Origin: Paenibacillus arenosi
GTDB taxonomy: Bacteria; Bacillota; Bacilli; Paenibacillales; Paenibacillaceae
DNA length: 64,000 bases
Reading direction: 5' to 3'
Assembly (NCBI RefSeq): GCF_014841135.1
Contig: NZ_JACYTN010000005.1
Span: forward strand, 124,001 to 188,000
Shown piece after piece: positions 33,610 to 41,814 of the stretch (positions within the stretch are counted from its first letter, which is position 1; the number at the start of each line of letters is the position of its first letter). The notes under the pieces were generated by a model. It made no database searches, was not told the origin of the DNA, and saw only the letters and a program-made list of their open reading frames with translations. Both the position numbers and the translations under genes were made by a program.

Positions 33610-35277
33610 TTGAAGACATTTGCAGAATTTGGTTTAGATCCTAAGGTTCTTCAAGCAATTACAGAGTTAGGATTTGAAGAATCAACACCAATTCAAGAAA
33701 AAGCGATTCCTGTAGCGATGACCGGGAGCGACATGATTGGACAAGCTCAAACAGGTACGGGTAAGACGGCCGCTTTCGGTATCCCGCTAATTTCTAAGAT
33801 CGACGTTGAAGATGAGCGTGTAGTTGCACTTGTTATGACACCAACACGTGAGCTAGCTATTCAAGTAGCAGAAGAGATTGGAAAGCTTTCCCGTTTCAAA
33901 GGAGTTCGTTCTTTGCCGATTTACGGTGGCCAAGATATCGGTCGTCAGATTCGCGCAATGAAAAAACGCCCACATATTATTATCGGTACACCAGGTCGTT
34001 TGCTTGACCATATTAATCGTAAGACAATTCGTCTCTCTGATGTGACTACAGTTGTATTGGATGAAGCAGATGAAATGCTGGACATGGGCTTCATGGAGGA
34101 CATCACTAGCATTCTTAGCCAAGTTCCTGATGAGCGTCAAACGATGTTGTTCTCCGCAACAATGCCACCTAACATTCAAAAGTTGGCAAACACGTTCTTG
34201 AAGAACCCAGAGCATGTATCCGTAATGCCGAAGCAAGTTAGTGCTCCGCTTATTGAGCAATGCTATATGGAAATTCCTGAACGCTCGAAGTTCGATGCGC
34301 TTAGCCGCTTGTTGGATATGGAATCTCCTGACCTTGCAATCGTATTCGGACGTACAAAGCGTCGTGTAGATGAGTTGGCAGAAGCATTGCAGAAGCGTGG
34401 CTATACTGCTGATGGTCTACATGGTGACTTGTCCCAGAACCAACGCGATAACGTAATGCGTAAATTCCGTGACGGCAGCATTGATGTCCTTGTAGCAACA
34501 GACGTTGCTGCACGTGGACTAGATGTTTCTGGCGTAACACATGTAATTAACTTTGACCTTCCGCAAGATCCAGAGTCTTATGTACACCGTATCGGACGTA
34601 CAGGACGTGCTGGTAAAGAAGGAAGCGCTTGGTCATTCGTAACTCCGCGTGAGATTGATCACTTGCACTTTATTGAGCGTGTAACACGCCATCGTATTGC
34701 ACGTAAGCCAGTACCAAGCTTGGCTGAAGCGATCGAAGGGAAGCAACGTGTTGTTGCAGAGCGTCTGCTTGATGTATTGCAAGCTGGCGATCTACAAGAG
34801 TACAAAGCGATTGCAATTCAATTGTTGGATCAAACGGATTCTGTTCACCTTCTGTCTGCAGCGTTCAAGCTTCTGACTGGTGAGAAGAAAGATGTTAATA
34901 TCCAACTTACTCCAGAAGATCCGATCCGTGCGAAGCGTCGCAAACCAGATGTGCGCACAAGCGGTCGTAAATTATCCGCACCATATGGCGGTCGTGGCCG
35001 TTCTTATGGCAACCGCGAAGGTGGCGGTGGAGATCGTCGTCGTGAAGGTGGCACTGGTGGTGGAGATCGTCGTCGTGAAGGCGGCGGCGGTGGATACCGT
35101 GGTAACCGTGATTCTCGTGGCGGTGAGCGCAGCGAATACCGTGGCAGCAGCAATGGCGGCAATGGTGGTAACGGCGGTCAACGTCGTGAGTACAATGATC
35201 GTGGCGGTGAGCGTCAAGATCGTCGTCCGCGTCGTCCGTACGAAGGTAACCGTAATCGCTCAACAGATAGCGAATAA
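33610..35277 (+). CDS. cshA: DEAD-box RNA helicase (CshA-like) with RGG-rich tail
   Basis: 555 residues from TTG 33610, ten bases after GAAGGAG; ATG 33601 lies only one base after it. All helicase motifs are present: [33 protein letters not shown] and [10 protein letters not shown]. The C-terminal 110 residues are Gly/Arg/Asn-rich (RGG-type boxes such as [11 protein letters not shown]) and should bind RNA. The GGT/CGT-rich tail causes long shadow frames on the other strand. CshA-type proteins unwind RNA at low temperature and join the degradosome. A long structured leader precedes and a strong terminator follows. Confidence 0.93.
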   Translation: MKTFAEFGLDPKVLQAITELGFEESTPIQEKAIPVAMTGSDMIGQAQTGTGKTAAFGIPLISKIDVEDERVVALVMTPTRELAIQVAEEIGKLSRFKGVRSLPIYGGQDIGRQIRAMKKRPHIIIGTPGRLLDHINRKTIRLSDVTTVVLDEADEMLDMGFMEDITSILSQVPDERQTMLFSATMPPNIQKLANTFLKNPEHVSVMPKQVSAPLIEQCYMEIPERSKFDALSRLLDMESPDLAIVFGRTKRRVDELAEALQKRGYTADGLHGDLSQNQRDNVMRKFRDGSIDVLVATDVAARGLDVSGVTHVINFDLPQDPESYVHRIGRTGRAGKEGSAWSFVTPREIDHLHFIERVTRHRIARKPVPSLAEAIEGKQRVVAERLLDVLQAGDLQEYKAIAIQLLDQTDSVHLLSAAFKLLTGEKKDVNIQLTPEDPIRAKRRKPDVRTSGRKLSAPYGGRGRSYGNREGGGGDRRREGGTGGGDRRREGGGGGYRGNRDSRGGERSEYRGSSNGGNGGNGGQRREYNDRGGERQDRRPRRPYEGNRNRSTDSE

Positions 35278-35293
35278 GAATAGGAATTATAAT

Positions 35294-35345
35294 AAGGGAC
35301 TTCCAACTAAGCAGTTAATAGCTGCTTAGGGGAAGTCCCTTTTTC
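35294..35345 (+). terminator. Terminator of the helicase gene
   Basis: AAGGGACTTCC and GGAAGTCCCTT enclosing an inner AAGCAG/CTGCTT stem, followed by TTTTT. Confidence 0.85.
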
Positions 35346-35485
35346 TGTAAAAATAATATAAAGACTAGCATATACCTCAACCTAAGTCGGGGGATGATAT
35401 ACGTCTCTAGTTCATAGTGGAAATTCATCTTCGTAACTAAAATGTAAATAACGACATAATTGAATGATGGGTGGAACAATAAACA

Positions 35486-36076
35486 ATGAACAATAAAAAT
35501 AAAAAAGTATATGTATTGCTGTCCGATACAGGTTCGTGGCTGTCTCAGTGTATTAAATGGTATACAGATAAGCCCTTGAATCATTGCTCTATTGTATTGG
35601 ATGAAGATCTTAACGAAATATATAGCTTTGGTCGCACAAGAGACATGCATCCTCTAGCAGGAGGGTTTGTGAAAGAAAACCTTGAAGGCGATCTTATTAG
35701 ATCGCCTTTTCGTCCTACACTGGGGGCACTGTATAGTTGTGAGGTGAGTGAAGAGCAGTACTCAATGATACGCCGACGAATACAATATATAAATAAGCGT
35801 AAGGACAGCTATAAGTATAACTTGTTGGGGTTGTTTGGGATTGCGCTTAAAGTACGAATTGAACGGAATCAAGCTTATTTTTGCTCGCAGTTCGTTGCAG
35901 AACTATTTACATATGCAGGGGTTGAATTGTTTGAACAAGCCGCGGAATGGATTGCACCAGATGATTTTCGGAAATGTTCGAGATTGAAGTTAGAGTACAA
36001 GGGCGACCTGAGATTGCTCGCAGCAGATCGCCGTTTGCCCTATGCTCAAACTCTGTGGAATACACGTGTGTCATAA
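35486..36076 (+). CDS. Permuted NlpC/P60-like (YiiX/LRAT-type) cysteine hydrolase
   Basis: 196 residues. The pattern of circularly permuted papain-like proteins is visible: the His in KPLNHCSIVLDEDLNEIY (near residue 33) comes first, the Cys in AYFCSQFVAELFTYAGV (near 133) later. Such enzymes act as peptidases or acyltransferases on peptidoglycan or lipids. No signal peptide, so it is intracellular. I infer hydrolase activity from the motif order only. Start ATG 35486, preceded by weak GGGTGG. A GGAGAGG/CCTCTCC inverted repeat follows after the stop. Confidence 0.55.
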   Translation: MNNKNKKVYVLLSDTGSWLSQCIKWYTDKPLNHCSIVLDEDLNEIYSFGRTRDMHPLAGGFVKENLEGDLIRSPFRPTLGALYSCEVSEEQYSMIRRRIQYINKRKDSYKYNLLGLFGIALKVRIERNQAYFCSQFVAELFTYAGVELFEQAAEWIAPDDFRKCSRLKLEYKGDLRLLAADRRLPYAQTLWNTRVS

Positions 36077-36140
36077 ATTGAACGATGTACTGCGCCAATA
36101 GATTATGCTCGAACGGGATTAAGCGCATGTATCAACCAGT

Positions 36141-36174
36141 CAAGCATAGGAGAGGGAATTCCTCTCCTTGCTTG
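36141..36174. terminator. Inverted repeat between convergent genes
   Basis: CAAGC-AT-AGGAGAGG / CCTCTCCT-TGCTTG with a short loop. No T-run on either strand; a weak or factor-assisted terminator for the YiiX-like gene and the YjcZ-type gene. Confidence 0.4.
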
Positions 36175-36193
36175 TTGGAAGGGCGCTTGCTCC

Positions 36194-36316
36194 TTAGAAG
36201 CAGATAGCGCGGGAGATGATTACGAGTAGGATGAAAAGTACCAAGATGCAACCAATTCCAGTACCGAAACCATAACCGCCACCGCAACCATATCCGCCGT
36301 ATCCGAGTTGACCCAT
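36194..36316 (-). CDS. YjcZ-family sporulation-type microprotein
   Basis: 40 residues from ATG 36316, preceded by GGAGGTAATACA; the longer frame upstream has no ribosome binding site. A Gly/Tyr-rich head (MGQLGYGGYGCGGGYGFG) is followed by one membrane helix ending ILVLFILLVIISRAICF. YjcZ-type proteins are small integral proteins made during sporulation in bacilli. The last segment FILLVIISRA is shared with the 30-residue product at 63749-63841. Confidence 0.8.
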   Translation of the reverse strand: MGQLGYGGYGCGGGYGFGTGIGCILVLFILLVIISRAICF

Positions 36317-36481
36317 TGTATTACCTCCTCCAAGACTCTTGTTTTGAATCACTGTATATACTATGCAGGCTATCGCACTTGGCATGGATATTCACCCACT
36401 CGAGAGAAATTAGGCACTGGTCTAAGGTTAGGCTTTGTATTATAGTTACATTATAGAGGCAGCATGGAGGAGGAATTGTGG

Positions 36482-37204
36482 TTGGAAACTAGAGGGATTA
36501 TGGGTGGGTTGTATCGCATTTGTGAATGGATTATGCGAATCTCGGTGACGAACATTTTATGGTTATTGTGTTCGGCTCCTTTTTTCTTTTGTTTTGTCAT
36601 GATGCTCGTTATGGCCAACAGTAATTTTATGAATGAAGTGTTGCAGATGAAATGGTTAATGGGGATACTAGCTCCATTTACGCTGTTTCCAGCGACAGCG
36701 GCTATGTTCTCGGTTACTCGCAAATGGGTGATGGGGGATGTAGATGCGAAACTGATCAAGACATTTTTTAGTTCATTCAAGGCCAACTACAAACAAGCGA
36801 TGCTTGGAGGTATTTTTTATACTATATTATCTGTCATCATGTATGCTGGTTATACGATATATATGACAGAGATGCAGTCGATGCAGGTGCTTGGAATAGT
36901 GGTGTTGGCTATGTTGGTTGTATTGCTTGCATCGCTGTTCAACTTTTTCTCGATTATCGCTCATTACCATGCGACTACGCTGCAAGTAATTAAAAATAGT
37001 ATATTTATGACGATTTTCCGTCCGATTCGTGTGGTTGTATCTGGAATTGTGAGCGTTGCCATCTTGTTTATTGGATTGAAATACCCAGTAATTATTATAT
37101 TTGCAGCAGGTTCGTTGATTGCATACTTATCGTTCTTTAACTTTTATCTTACTTATCAGAAGCTTCAGCAAGCAGTTGAGGCACGAGAAGCAGCGGAAAG
37201 TTAG
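36482..37204 (+). CDS. YesL-family (DUF624) membrane protein
   Basis: About 240 residues from TTG 36482, eight bases after GGAGGAGG; the ATG at 36464 would have this ribosome binding site in its own codons. DUF624 features: RGIMGGLYRICEWIMRISVTNILWL at the start (split here over two motifs), a W-rich first helix, about five membrane helices, and LLTP-like ILAPFTLFPATAAMFSVTR. YesL proteins often sit beside carbohydrate ABC importers, but none is here. Function unknown. Confidence 0.8.
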   Translation: METRGIMGGLYRICEWIMRISVTNILWLLCSAPFFFCFVMMLVMANSNFMNEVLQMKWLMGILAPFTLFPATAAMFSVTRKWVMGDVDAKLIKTFFSSFKANYKQAMLGGIFYTILSVIMYAGYTIYMTEMQSMQVLGIVVLAMLVVLLASLFNFFSIIAHYHATTLQVIKNSIFMTIFRPIRVVVSGIVSVAILFIGLKYPVIIIFAAGSLIAYLSFFNFYLTYQKLQQAVEAREAAES

Positions 37205-37274
37205 TGTCGAATGGAAGGGCGTTAGGTTGTATCTATAAAGATTGTGTTAAATGTTTACTTCTGCCGAGAATGAA

Positions 37275-37303
37275 TTGCTTTTGTCAGATGGATTCACTAT
37301 AAT
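37275..37303 (+). promoter_or_regulatory. Promoter of 6S RNA
   Basis: TTGCTT (37275-37280), 17-base spacer, TATAAT (37298-37303). The start would be near 37310. Confidence 0.75.
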
Positions 37304-37309
37304 GAGTTT

Positions 37310-37500
37310 ATATCCTGCAATGTACGTCACGGTTTTCGTTGTTTTGAACCAATGTTTGTTTCACGGGAGTTCGATATCTAGACGTTGCTGACAGGCTTTC
37401 CTATTGCGTAAGTAGTCAAATTCGTCTGTGAGGACACCCACCTGCCAGAGCAGGTTCAGAAACATTAAAGCCGAACGGCATATGCGGGTATAACCGAAAT
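37310..37500 (+). ncRNA. ssrS: 6S RNA
   Basis: About 190 nucleotides between a good promoter and a terminator, without an open frame. The ends can pair (TATCCTGCA with TGCGGGTATA), forming the long closing stem. The internal part has the order GACACCCACCTG, GCAGGTTC, GGCATATGCGGGT, which parallels the conserved right half of 6S RNAs (compare CACATTCACCTTG ... GGCGGCATC in E. coli). The central open bubble would mimic open promoter DNA and sequester sigma-A RNA polymerase in stationary phase. Exact ends are inferred; a covariance search would settle it. Confidence 0.7.
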
Positions 37501-37506
37501 AAAGAT

Positions 37507-37547
37507 GCCTTCAAGATGGATGGATATCCGCTTGAAGGCTTTTTTTG
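37507..37547 (+). terminator. Terminator of 6S RNA
   Basis: GCCTTCAAG / CTTGAAGGC stem followed by seven T. Confidence 0.85.
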
Positions 37548-37690
37548 TTCCATTGATCACTTATTTATGGTGTATTCCGTGAATACTCCAAGACTTTTCG
37601 ACATTTAGCCTTTCCAGTTAGCGAACAACAATGCTAAACTAGAGATGAGCATATAAGCAAAGGGTAGTAGAGTAAAGGAGGAACACGCTG

Positions 37691-38083
37691 TTGTCATTCA
37701 AGCGCACACTTGCTGGTCTGTTTCGAAGCTTCGAATCGAGCAGTGACCGAGCAAAAGATCCCAAGTTAAAGACGCACTATTATCAACTTTCTAAAGAGAA
37801 AACATGGGCAGAGGTTACTTCTACCTTAAAAAAAATGCAAGGCTACAAAGTGCTGCATGAGGTGCCTTCAGTAGGGGAAATTACATTAGAGAAACGTACA
37901 ATGACTGGACGAGCTATGGATATTACTGTCTCCCTCATATCTGTAGGTCCATCCAAGACTGCTGTTGATGTGTATTCTGCTTCTCGGGGTGGCATGGGGG
38001 ACTTAGGGTCGAACTATCGGGTTGTAATGGAATTATTCGATGTGTTTGATAAGAAATTGTCTTCTTATGTAATAAGAGGCTAA
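37691..38083 (+). CDS. DUF1499-like small protein
   Basis: 130 residues from TTG 37691, with AAAGGAGG ten bases upstream. The C-terminal stretch VDVYSASRGGMGDLGSNYRVV resembles the DUF1499 signature (SASR-G-SDLG-N-RR). The rest is a mixed alpha/beta fold with ITLEKRTMTGRAMDITVSLI. Membrane helices and signal peptide are absent. Function is unknown; DUF1499 proteins occur beside varied metabolic genes. A strong terminator follows. Confidence 0.6.
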   Translation: MSFKRTLAGLFRSFESSSDRAKDPKLKTHYYQLSKEKTWAEVTSTLKKMQGYKVLHEVPSVGEITLEKRTMTGRAMDITVSLISVGPSKTAVDVYSASRGGMGDLGSNYRVVMELFDVFDKKLSSYVIRG

Positions 38084-38090
38084 ATAGAAC

Positions 38091-38132
38091 AAAGCGAGAG
38101 AAGAATAGATGTATATTCTTCCCTCGCTTTTT
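38091..38132 (+). terminator. Terminator between the DUF1499-like gene and tpx
   Basis: AAAGCGAGAGAAGAATA / TATTCTTCCCTCGCTTT, then TTTT. Located between convergent genes. Confidence 0.8.
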
Positions 38133-38157
38133 GCGCATAGCAGCTCAGAAATGCGGT

Positions 38158-38676
38158 TTAGAGTATACCGCGAACCGCTTCTAATGCTTTCTCGTAGTCT
38201 GGATGCTCGCTCATTTCTGCCAAGTATTCAACATATTGAATCGTATTGGATGCATCGAGAACGAAAATGGAACGCATATCTAGGTGGAATTCTTTGATAA
38301 GAACGCCATATGCTTTACCGAAGCTAAGTTCTTTATAGTCGGATAACATAACTACTTTATCTACACCAGCAGCTCCACACCAGCGAGCTTGTGCAAATGG
38401 CAAATCAGCACTTATTGTAAGTACAACGACGTTGTCGCCTAGCTCAGCTGCTGCTTCATTGAAGCGGCGAGTTTGTGTGTCGCATACGCCTGTGTCAATG
38501 GATGGAACGACGCTGATAAGCTTTACTTTACCTTCGAAGTCCTTAAGGCTTGCGAATTCAACCAATGAACGGTTAAGGTTGAAGTCAGGAGCTTGGTCTC
38601 CTACTTTGAGCTCTGGTCCGATAAGTGTGATTGGATTTCCTTTTAGAGTTGCAACGCCTGTGCGTTCTGTAGTCAT
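38158..38676 (-). CDS. tpx: Thiol peroxidase (atypical 2-Cys peroxiredoxin)
   Basis: 171 residues from ATG 38676, preceded by AGGAGGATCTACAT; the frame from 38721 adds 15 codons that cover this site. Peroxidatic Cys65 sits in VPSIDTGVCDTQTRRF and resolving Cys100 in ARWCGAAGV, the spacing of atypical 2-Cys Tpx. Leading segment GNPITLIGPELKVGDQAPDF is typical. It reduces hydrogen and alkyl peroxides with thioredoxin in the cytosol. Confidence 0.95.
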   Translation of the reverse strand: MTTERTGVATLKGNPITLIGPELKVGDQAPDFNLNRSLVEFASLKDFEGKVKLISVVPSIDTGVCDTQTRRFNEAAAELGDNVVVLTISADLPFAQARWCGAAGVDKVVMLSDYKELSFGKAYGVLIKEFHLDMRSIFVLDASNTIQYVEYLAEMSEHPDYEKALEAVRGIL

Positions 38677-38821
38677 ATGTAGATCCTCCTTCAAATTGGT
38701 GAAACGGGATAGTAAATCCATTTCATTATAAGCGTAAAGGATAGGGTGTGTCCAATCTTCGTATGGAATGAAAACGAGCTTCGGTTGAGAAAGGTGAAGG
38801 TGGGTAAGGGAAGGAAGGGTA

Positions 38822-39421
38822 ATGATGATTTTTGAACGAAATGAAGATTGGCGGAGTTATGTAAAGTATTATAAAGTGACGAGTTTGCTGCTTGCGGCGA
38901 ATATTATTATGTATATTTTGGTCATCGTGAACGGTGGTACGGATGATCTAGAAACGATGCTTCGTTTCGGGGCGATGCTTAAGGTAGATTTGTTTGTAAA
39001 CGAGACGTGGCGCATGTTTGCTTCGATGTTTCTCCATGCAAACTTTGAACATCTTTTGTTCAACATGTTTACACTGTTTGTGTTCGCTCCTCCGTTGGAG
39101 CGTGTGATGGGGCATCTTCCTTATGCGGTGCTGTATATTGCGAGTGGATTTGTTGGCAATGTCGTTAGTAATTGGGGCACTGAGTGGGGCACGTTGTCCG
39201 TGGGGGCTTCAGGTGCGATTTATGGTTTGTTTGGAGCTTATTTATTTGTTGGCTTGTTCTACAAACAAGCTATGGATTTCGCTACGCGTAAGACGCTTGG
39301 CGTCATCTTAGTTATTGGCATACTGCAAACTTTCCTTATTGATAATATTAATCAATATGCTCATTTTGGTGGTTTGGCTGCGGGCTTCGTTCTGTTTTGG
39401 CTGCTGCGGCGTATACGATAG
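38822..39421 (+). CDS. Rhomboid-family intramembrane serine protease
   Basis: 199 residues with six predicted membrane helices. The catalytic dyad is visible: Ser130 in VGASGAIYGLFGAY (GxSG) and His181 in QYAHFGGLAAGF. The HANFEHLLFNMFTLFVF region before it is the usual H-N loop of rhomboids. It is a short form without the extra C-terminal TPR domain of B. subtilis GluP. Substrates are unknown. Start ATG 38822 follows AGGAAGGGTA. Confidence 0.9.
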   Translation: MMIFERNEDWRSYVKYYKVTSLLLAANIIMYILVIVNGGTDDLETMLRFGAMLKVDLFVNETWRMFASMFLHANFEHLLFNMFTLFVFAPPLERVMGHLPYAVLYIASGFVGNVVSNWGTEWGTLSVGASGAIYGLFGAYLFVGLFYKQAMDFATRKTLGVILVIGILQTFLIDNINQYAHFGGLAAGFVLFWLLRRIR

Positions 39422-39453
39422 GATAAATGTGAAGAACGGAGCGTTGATGGACT

Positions 39454-40347
39454 GTGGAACTTAGGCAGTTGCACTACTTTGTCAAGGTAGCGCAAAAAGA
39501 ACATGTCACACAAGCAGCAGAGGAGCTACATGTGGCTCAGTCTGCGGTGAGCAGGCAGATTCACCAGCTAGAGGAAGAGCTTGGAGTTAAGCTTTTTTTG
39601 CAGAAAGGAAGAAATCTTCATTTAACTCCTGTTGGGCAGTTATTTATGAAACGTGCAGAAGCAATTTTAAAGGAACTGGATCGATCTGTACAGGAAGTTC
39701 AGGAATTTATTAATCCTGAATTGGGGGAGATTCGAATTGGATTCCCACACAGCTTAGGTGTGCATTTAATCCCTTCAGTTGTAGCTGCTTTCCGCAAAAC
39801 GCATCCAAATGTGAAGTTTCGTTTTAAACAAGGGATGTATCCTTCGTTGATCCGTGATTTGGTTCGGGCTGAAGTTGACTTGGCTTTTATCTCACCGTTT
39901 CCTGAAGTGTCAGAGCATGTAACGGGAGAAGTCATTCTTACAGAGAGGTTGTCAGCTATTCTACCACCAAATCATGCGCTTGCAAATGAGGAAGAGATTG
40001 ATTTGGCTCAATTGAAGGATGATACATTCGTTCTCTTTAGCCCTGGTTATTCGCTTCGTCCTATTGTGTGGGATGCATGCATTGAAGCGGGATTCACGCC
40101 AAAAATCGGGTTTGAAGGGGAGGAAACAGATACGATTCGTGGGCTTGTGGCGGCAGGGATGGGTGTTAGCTTATTGCCTGATATGGCTTTGCGACATACG
40201 TCAGAGCTGCAACCGGTCTGTGTGAAGGTTAATAAACCACAAGTGACAAGAACAATTGGACTTATTCGGCGTAAGGATGAGAAGCTGCCGTTGGTTGCGC
40301 AGACGTTCCATCGTTTTTTGCTTGAATACTTTAATGTGCAGTCTTAA
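39454..40347 (+). CDS. LysR-family transcriptional regulator
   Basis: 297 residues from GTG 39454; GGAGCG lies upstream and an ATG at 39445 is out of frame. Helix-turn-helix: MELRQLHYFVKVAQKEHVTQ, then AAEELHVAQSAVSRQIHQLE. The effector domain has GEIRIGFPHSLGVHLIP and FIPSP-like LAFISPFPEV. It resembles the GltC/YwqM group in length and sequence style, but the target is not visible. It follows the rhomboid gene by 33 bp on the same strand and is closed by a terminator. Confidence 0.9.
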   Translation: MELRQLHYFVKVAQKEHVTQAAEELHVAQSAVSRQIHQLEEELGVKLFLQKGRNLHLTPVGQLFMKRAEAILKELDRSVQEVQEFINPELGEIRIGFPHSLGVHLIPSVVAAFRKTHPNVKFRFKQGMYPSLIRDLVRAEVDLAFISPFPEVSEHVTGEVILTERLSAILPPNHALANEEEIDLAQLKDDTFVLFSPGYSLRPIVWDACIEAGFTPKIGFEGEETDTIRGLVAAGMGVSLLPDMALRHTSELQPVCVKVNKPQVTRTIGLIRRKDEKLPLVAQTFHRFLLEYFNVQS

Positions 40348-40369
40348 ATAATCATAGAAATACAGTCTA

Positions 40370-40403
40370 AGAAGCCCCGTGCGCTTATGCGTACGGGGCT
40401 TCT
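40370..40403 (+). terminator. Terminator of the LysR gene
   Basis: AGAAGCCCCGT-GCGC / GCGT-ACGGGGCTTCT stem between convergent genes; the T-run is short. Confidence 0.75.
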
Positions 40404-40437
40404 GTCATTGAAACTCATTATTCGAATTGAGGTTATG

Positions 40438-41115
40438 TCAATCTTGGCTGCGGAAGATCATAATGTACTTAATCAATTCCAGCAAGGAAATTAAGGCTGC
40501 TGCTACATACGTTAACGCTGCTGCGTTCAATACTTTGCTTACACCTTTTTCTTCATCATTTCTAATGAATCCTTCTGAAATCATTAGGTCTCTTGCACGG
40601 CTGCTTGCATTGAACTCTACAGGTAGTGTAACGAGTTGGAATGCGACTGCAGCTGTGAAGAAGATGATCCCGAGCAAAATAAGTCCAGATGCTTGGAATA
40701 AAAATCCGCCAATTAGCAAAAATGGTGCTAGGCCTGAGGAAAAATTCACAAGCGGGAACATCCGATGACGCAATCTTAGCATAGCGTAAGATTCTTGATC
40801 TTGGATAGCGTGTCCAACTTCGTGACAGGCAACAGACAAAGCTGAGATGGAGCGTTCATAGTAAACAGGCTCTGAAAGGCGTACAACTTTCTGGATTGGA
40901 TCATAATGATCGGATAAATGTCCTCTGACTGGTTCGACGGGAACGTCGTACAAGCCTTGTGCATCAAGCAAACGTCTTGCTGCTTCGTATCCGGTCAATC
41001 CACTGGATGCTTGTACATTAGCAAATTGGTTGAACGTACCTTTGACTCGAAATTGTGCCCATATGCTAATGCCGAAGGCGATTAGGATTAGAAAATCCAT
41101 CGGGTGAAAGAACAT
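40438..41115 (-). CDS. YugP-type neutral zinc metallopeptidase, membrane-bound
   Basis: 225 residues. One helix at the N-terminus (FLILIAFGISIWAQF), zinc motif ACHEVGHAIQDQE near residue 93, then two to three further helices and a glycine-free hydrophobic tail. ASSGLTGYEAARRLLDAQGL and DHYDPIQKVVRLSEPVYYER are typical of the zinc peptidase 2 family. Probably a membrane-bound protease with unknown substrates. Start ATG 41115 follows GGAGGTAATCATC. It is followed upstream by a MerR gene 31 bp away, so the two likely form an operon merR-yugP. Confidence 0.88.
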   Translation of the reverse strand: MFFHPMDFLILIAFGISIWAQFRVKGTFNQFANVQASSGLTGYEAARRLLDAQGLYDVPVEPVRGHLSDHYDPIQKVVRLSEPVYYERSISALSVACHEVGHAIQDQESYAMLRLRHRMFPLVNFSSGLAPFLLIGGFLFQASGLILLGIIFFTAAVAFQLVTLPVEFNASSRARDLMISEGFIRNDEEKGVSKVLNAAALTYVAAALISLLELIKYIMIFRSQD

Positions 41116-41146
41116 GATGATTACCTCCTGGGCTAAATATGTTGTT

Positions 41147-41596
41147 TCAAAGCATGTGCTGCTTGTCCGCTAGGGCAATTAACACATCAATGCAGGCTGC
41201 GCTTTGTGGAGCGATGCGCTGGAACAAAGATTTTGCCTGAGTTGGCTTCAGCTTCTCTAGTATCGGTTGAAGCTCTTTGGCTTCACGCTCGACCTGCTGC
41301 AAGTGGACTTGCAAATCAGTTAAACGTTTGACAAGCTGCTCATCAATCGAAACCTGCTGAAGTTGTGCGAAATACTCCTTGATTTCATCGAGGGTGTATT
41401 TCTCTTGTTTCATCTGAATAATTCGTTGAATCCGTTCTATCGTTTCCATATGGTAGAGACGATAATTCGTATCGGTTCGCTTCGTAGGCTCGATGAGGCC
41501 AAGTGAAGTATAATAATCAATCGTTCGCTGATTGACCGAAGCTAAACGAGCTAATTCTCCGATACGCAACAGTTGATTATCCCCATCGGTTCTCAC
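41147..41596 (-). CDS. MerR-family transcriptional regulator
   Basis: 149 residues. Winged helix: LLRIGELARLASVNQRTIDY then YTSLGLIEPTKR and NYRLYHMETIERIQRI; a coiled-coil dimerisation helix follows (about 75-115). There is one Cys near the end (SAACIDVLIAL), which does not form a metal or redox site by itself. Not GlnR: the GlnR N-terminus and short C-tail are absent. It is divergent from amtB across 218 bp but that region carries GlnR boxes rather than a MerR-type dyad between -35 and -10 that I could find. Confidence 0.85.
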   Translation of the reverse strand: MRTDGDNQLLRIGELARLASVNQRTIDYYTSLGLIEPTKRTDTNYRLYHMETIERIQRIIQMKQEKYTLDEIKEYFAQLQQVSIDEQLVKRLTDLQVHLQQVEREAKELQPILEKLKPTQAKSLFQRIAPQSAACIDVLIALADKQHML

Positions 41597-41661
41597 CTCA
41601 ATTCTTCTTCTTATTTTACTGTATTTTAAATGGTGTAGTCAAACATTTGATTTACTATATA

Positions 41662-41678
41662 TGTCACATAATATAACA
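41662..41678. promoter_or_regulatory. GlnR/TnrA box, upstream site of amtB
   Basis: TGTCACATAATATAACA matches TGTNA-N7-TNACA exactly. Its centre is about 93 bases upstream of the deduced amtB transcription start. Confidence 0.8.
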
Positions 41679-41726
41679 TGAAAAGTGTTATTGAGATTAC
41701 TTTTTATCTATTTTTAAATAAAATGA

Positions 41727-41756
41727 TTGTCAAAACTTACCTCACAAGCTTATAAT
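41727..41756 (+). promoter_or_regulatory. Promoter of amtB
   Basis: TTGTCA (41727-41732), 18-base spacer, TATAAT (41751-41756). Transcription should start near 41763. Confidence 0.75.
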
Positions 41757-41777
41757 GTCATCATTAATCATTTATTG

Positions 41778-41794
41778 TGTTAGAAAATATAACA
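41778..41794. promoter_or_regulatory. GlnR/TnrA box, downstream site of amtB
   Basis: TGTTAGAAAATATAACA again matches TGTNA-N7-TNACA exactly. It lies about 23 bases after the transcription start and 20 bases before the amtB start codon, a position suited to repression. Confidence 0.8.
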
Positions 41795-41814
41795 TAAAAG
41801 GGGAGTGTTTTTCT

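Noticed and set aside
34907-35329. Long frames on both strands over the helicase tail (His/Asp-rich and Val/Ala-rich products)
   Set aside because: They are by-products of the GGT/CGT-rich RGG repeat coding region and have no start signals.
41147-41596. MerR gene as GlnR, given the nearby GlnR boxes
   Set aside because: The product lacks the GlnR-specific N-terminus and C-terminal tail and is longer; glnR is expected beside glnA, not here.
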